DNA from: a bacterium
GTDB taxonomy: Bacteria; Verrucomicrobiota; Verrucomicrobiia; Chthoniobacterales; Terrimicrobiaceae
Reading direction: 5' to 3'
Assembly: GCA_009920585.1 (NCBI GenBank)
Contig: RFZT01000105.1
Coordinates: forward strand, 1 to 7,860
DNA length: 7,860 bases
The notes below the pieces were generated by a model, which searched no databases, was not told the origin of the DNA, and was given only the letters and a program-made list of their open reading frames with translations. The position numbers and the translations under genes are program-made. This document shows positions 6,802-7,860 of the stretch, piece by piece (the stretch's first letter is position 1; each line of letters opens with the position of its first letter).

Positions 6802-7161
6802 CTCCTCTCCTAAAATCCAAAAGCAAGCTGCTTCTCTTCCGTTAGGAATGCTTCCCTCACTTTCATCGGCGCCCAACTTAGCAACGACCATCACCGGCAA
6901 CATCACCTTGGAGTTCAGCCAAACGGCCAACGGGACCTGCTCGTGCAACTGGCGTACTCGGGTTCGAAAATAAGATATGCTTTGGTGAGTTCTTCAAAAA
7001 AGTCATCCATTTTAAGGGCAAATCGTCCACCTCAAGCATCCAGAAACCTACGATGATAAAATCATGAAGTAAGCTTCTAGTGGTTTAGATTTCTAGATTC
7101 GAGATGATGAAATGAATGAATTGCTGGAATGTAACTCCGTACTCAAAAATGGGTTCAGCAC

Positions 7162-7244
7162 AGGGCTCGGGCGAGAAAGAACGATTTGGGCCCATAATCC
7201 ACGGAGCCCTTTAAATGAGGGTCGTTGTGATGTCGTTCTTCGCC
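7162..7244. repeat. Long imperfect inverted repeat with crossing arms
   Basis: GGCG (7170-7173) plus AAGAACGA (7177-7184) pair with TCGTTCTT plus CGCC (7233-7244), making 12 base pairs with one 3-base bulge. A second perfect pair, AGGGCTC (7162-7168) with GAGCCCT (7204-7210), crosses the first, so both together would make a pseudoknot. A small CCCT/AGGG hairpin (7207-7221) and the palindrome GGGCCC (7188-7193) lie inside the loop. GTCGTT is directly repeated at 7221-7226 and 7232-7237. No coding frame spans it. It could be a structured RNA, a protein-binding dyad, or remnants of a mobile element. Confidence 0.35.
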
Positions 7245-7380
7245 ACTAATATAACAATCCTGTAGGCACCCCAATTTCTCAAGCGGAAACACCATCTGCA
7301 CAATTAGCCCATTGGAGCCTTAACGTTCCGTCATTGATGGCATTAAAAAATAAAATGCATGGTGATTTGAGCGGAAAAAC

Positions 7381-7455
7381 TGGCAGCGCATACGGGATTC
7401 GAACCCGTGCACCAGCCTTGAGAGGGCTGTGTCCTAACCCCTAGACGAATGCGCC
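7381..7455 (-). tRNA. tRNA-Glu (anticodon CTC), CCA encoded
   Basis: The minus strand folds into a full 75-base cloverleaf. The acceptor stem is GGCGCAT with ATGCGCT; the D stem is GTCT/GGAC; the anticodon stem is CAGCC/GGCTG around loop CTCTCAA, giving anticodon CTC (plus-strand bases 7420-7422, gag); a 4-base variable loop follows; the T stem is ACGGG/CCCGT with loop TTCGAAT. Discriminator G and a genome-encoded CCA follow. The anticodon reads GAG codons for glutamate. The first acceptor pair is G1-U72 rather than a Watson-Crick pair, and all other stem pairs are sound apart from one T-G pair in the D stem. It lies downstream of, and on the same strand as, the HD-domain gene. Confidence 0.97.
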
Positions 7456-7470
7456 GTGAGAGGAAGGACT

Positions 7471-7500
7471 TTAATAGAAGACCGCGCCAATGCAAGGTAA
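7471..7500 (-). promoter_or_regulatory. Possible promoter of tRNA-Glu
   Basis: On the minus strand TTACCT (7500-7495) and TATTAA (7476-7471) are separated by 18 bases and end 15 bases before the mature tRNA 5' end, a reasonable distance for a short leader. The -10 matches 4 of 6 consensus bases and the -35 matches 3 of 6, so this is weak support. Read-through from the HD-domain gene is the alternative. Confidence 0.3.
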
Positions 7501-7538
7501 AGCAACGGGGATCTGCGATTTATTTGCATTTTGACGAC

Positions 7539-7860
7539 TCAACCCCAGATCGGAAGCGGCTTCACGGGCGAGGTGTTGAGCGTGCGGACGCGCTCGTGAA
7601 TGCCGGGAGCGATTTCGGGCTGCTTGATGTAAGCAGCCGCGATCATTTCCAAGCGGGCATCGAGATTATCAATCATGTTGAGGGCGATCGCCTCGGGGGT
7701 TTTGGGTTCCACCGGCGAGCCGTATTGAAGTTCACCATGATGCGCGGCAATGAGGTGGAGCAAGTGTAGTCGTACGTCCTCGGAGGTGGGAACGACCTCC
7801 CGCCATTCTTCCAGCGGCAGCTTGCGCCAGAGAGCGTTCACCAATTCGATTCCGATGCTG
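7539..7860 (-). CDS. HD-domain protein, YhaM-type 3'-5' exoribonuclease, C-terminal part
   Basis: The frame is open to the window end, so the gene continues beyond it and only the last 106 residues are present. The segment HLLHLIAAHHGELQYGSPVEPKT (about residues 32-54) followed by EAIALNMIDNLDARLEMI (56-73) matches the end of the HD metal-dependent phosphohydrolase domain of YhaM/Cbf1 proteins as I know them: the paired His40-His41 and the DNLD aspartates belong to the metal site. In Firmicutes YhaM degrades RNA and single-stranded DNA from the 3' end and has an N-terminal OB-fold before the HD domain; that part is out of view here, so the assignment to the nuclease subfamily rests on the tail. 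A TTG at 7844 is internal. The protein ends in VKPLPIWG. tRNA-Glu lies 83 bases downstream on the same strand. Confidence 0.85.
   Translation of the reverse strand, partial: SIGIELVNALWRKLPLEEWREVVPTSEDVRLHLLHLIAAHHGELQYGSPVEPKTPEAIALNMIDNLDARLEMIAAAYIKQPEIAPGIHERVRTLNTSPVKPLPIWG

Larger units (their letters stand above)
6526..7380. other. 855-base stretch without a convincing gene
   Basis: Between the permease start region and tRNA-Glu no reading frame on either strand shows a recognisable domain. The left part (to about 6970) is GC-rich. It has a frame-2 open stretch with protein-like fragments, such as NYFTTGNLTIGPGVFGEY near 6551-6604 and TTITGNITLEFSQTANG near 6887-6937, which recall beta-strand repeat or PEP-CTERM-type surface proteins. 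Between them lies a hairpin cluster (6703-6801). The right part (about 6974-7380) is clearly more AT-rich, with frequent stops in all frames, and holds a long imperfect inverted repeat. The upstream control region of the exporter operon must begin in the left end. A decayed gene interrupted by a repeat element is possible but not shown. Confidence 0.5.

Noticed and set aside
6655..6948. 97-codon open frame on the minus strand as a gene before the permease
   Set aside because: It covers the same repeat hairpins and shows no domain or ribosome site.
6605..6973. 122-codon open frame on the plus strand as a real gene
   Set aside because: It has a TTG start without a ribosome site, runs through the repeat hairpins, and has no recognisable domain; it is kept only as a possible gene remnant.
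7350..7368. GCATT/AATGC stem with a T-rich loop after tRNA-Glu as a terminator
   Set aside because: The stem is five weak pairs and the T-run lies in the loop rather than after the stem, so it does not fit an intrinsic terminator.
7449..7769. 106-codon open frame on the plus strand
   Set aside because: It overlaps the tRNA end and is antisense to the HD-domain gene with its conserved HHGEL motif.
1..7860. CRISPR array, riboswitch, integrase or transposase gene
   Set aside because: No regularly spaced repeats, no known riboswitch core and no recombinase motif were seen on either strand.

Overview
The window looks like ordinary chromosomal DNA of a Gram-negative bacterium. A lipobox lipoprotein, signal-peptide proteins and a DevBCA/MacAB-type exporter point to a two-membrane envelope. 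The protein style suggests a member of the PVC group, most likely Verrucomicrobiota: the GlgC tail, a YkuE-like phosphoesterase with a long N-terminal lead, a chalcone-isomerase-like secreted protein, and a YhaM-like HD protein beside tRNA-Glu. This taxonomic guess is inference from overall feel, not from a search.

Layout. Positions 1-2182 hold a rightward group: the C-terminal half of glgC (ADP-glucose synthesis for glycogen), a predicted lipoprotein of unknown function 8 bases later, and a calcineurin-like metallophosphoesterase whose TTG start overlaps the lipoprotein stop. It meets, almost stop to stop (3-base gap), a leftward gene for a secreted chalcone-isomerase-like protein (2186-2743). 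A 99-base divergent region with small inverted and direct repeats separates that gene from a rightward transglutaminase-like protease gene (2843-3718). Convergent to it is a tight leftward operon (6504-3742) encoding a complete inner-membrane export unit: FtsX/DevC-type permease, MacB/DevA-type ATPase and HlyD/DevB-type adaptor. The junctions are ATGA-type or 8-base overlaps, so translation is probably coupled. No outer-membrane channel gene is visible.

Positions 6505-7380 contain no convincing gene. They hold a cluster of short hairpins that looks like a REPIN/REP-type dispersed element (about 6703-6801), weak protein-like fragments, and an AT-richer part with a long imperfect inverted repeat (7162-7244) that could fold into RNA structure. 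A leftward tRNA-Glu(CTC) with encoded CCA follows (7455-7381). The window ends in the C-terminal part of a leftward HD-domain protein of the YhaM 3'-5' exoribonuclease type.

No clearly new multi-gene system was found. The most interesting items are the DevBCA-like exporter with gene order C-A-B and no TolC partner, the REPIN-like pair, the structured intergenic region, and a hairpin that would enclose the ribosome binding site and GTG start of the transglutaminase gene.
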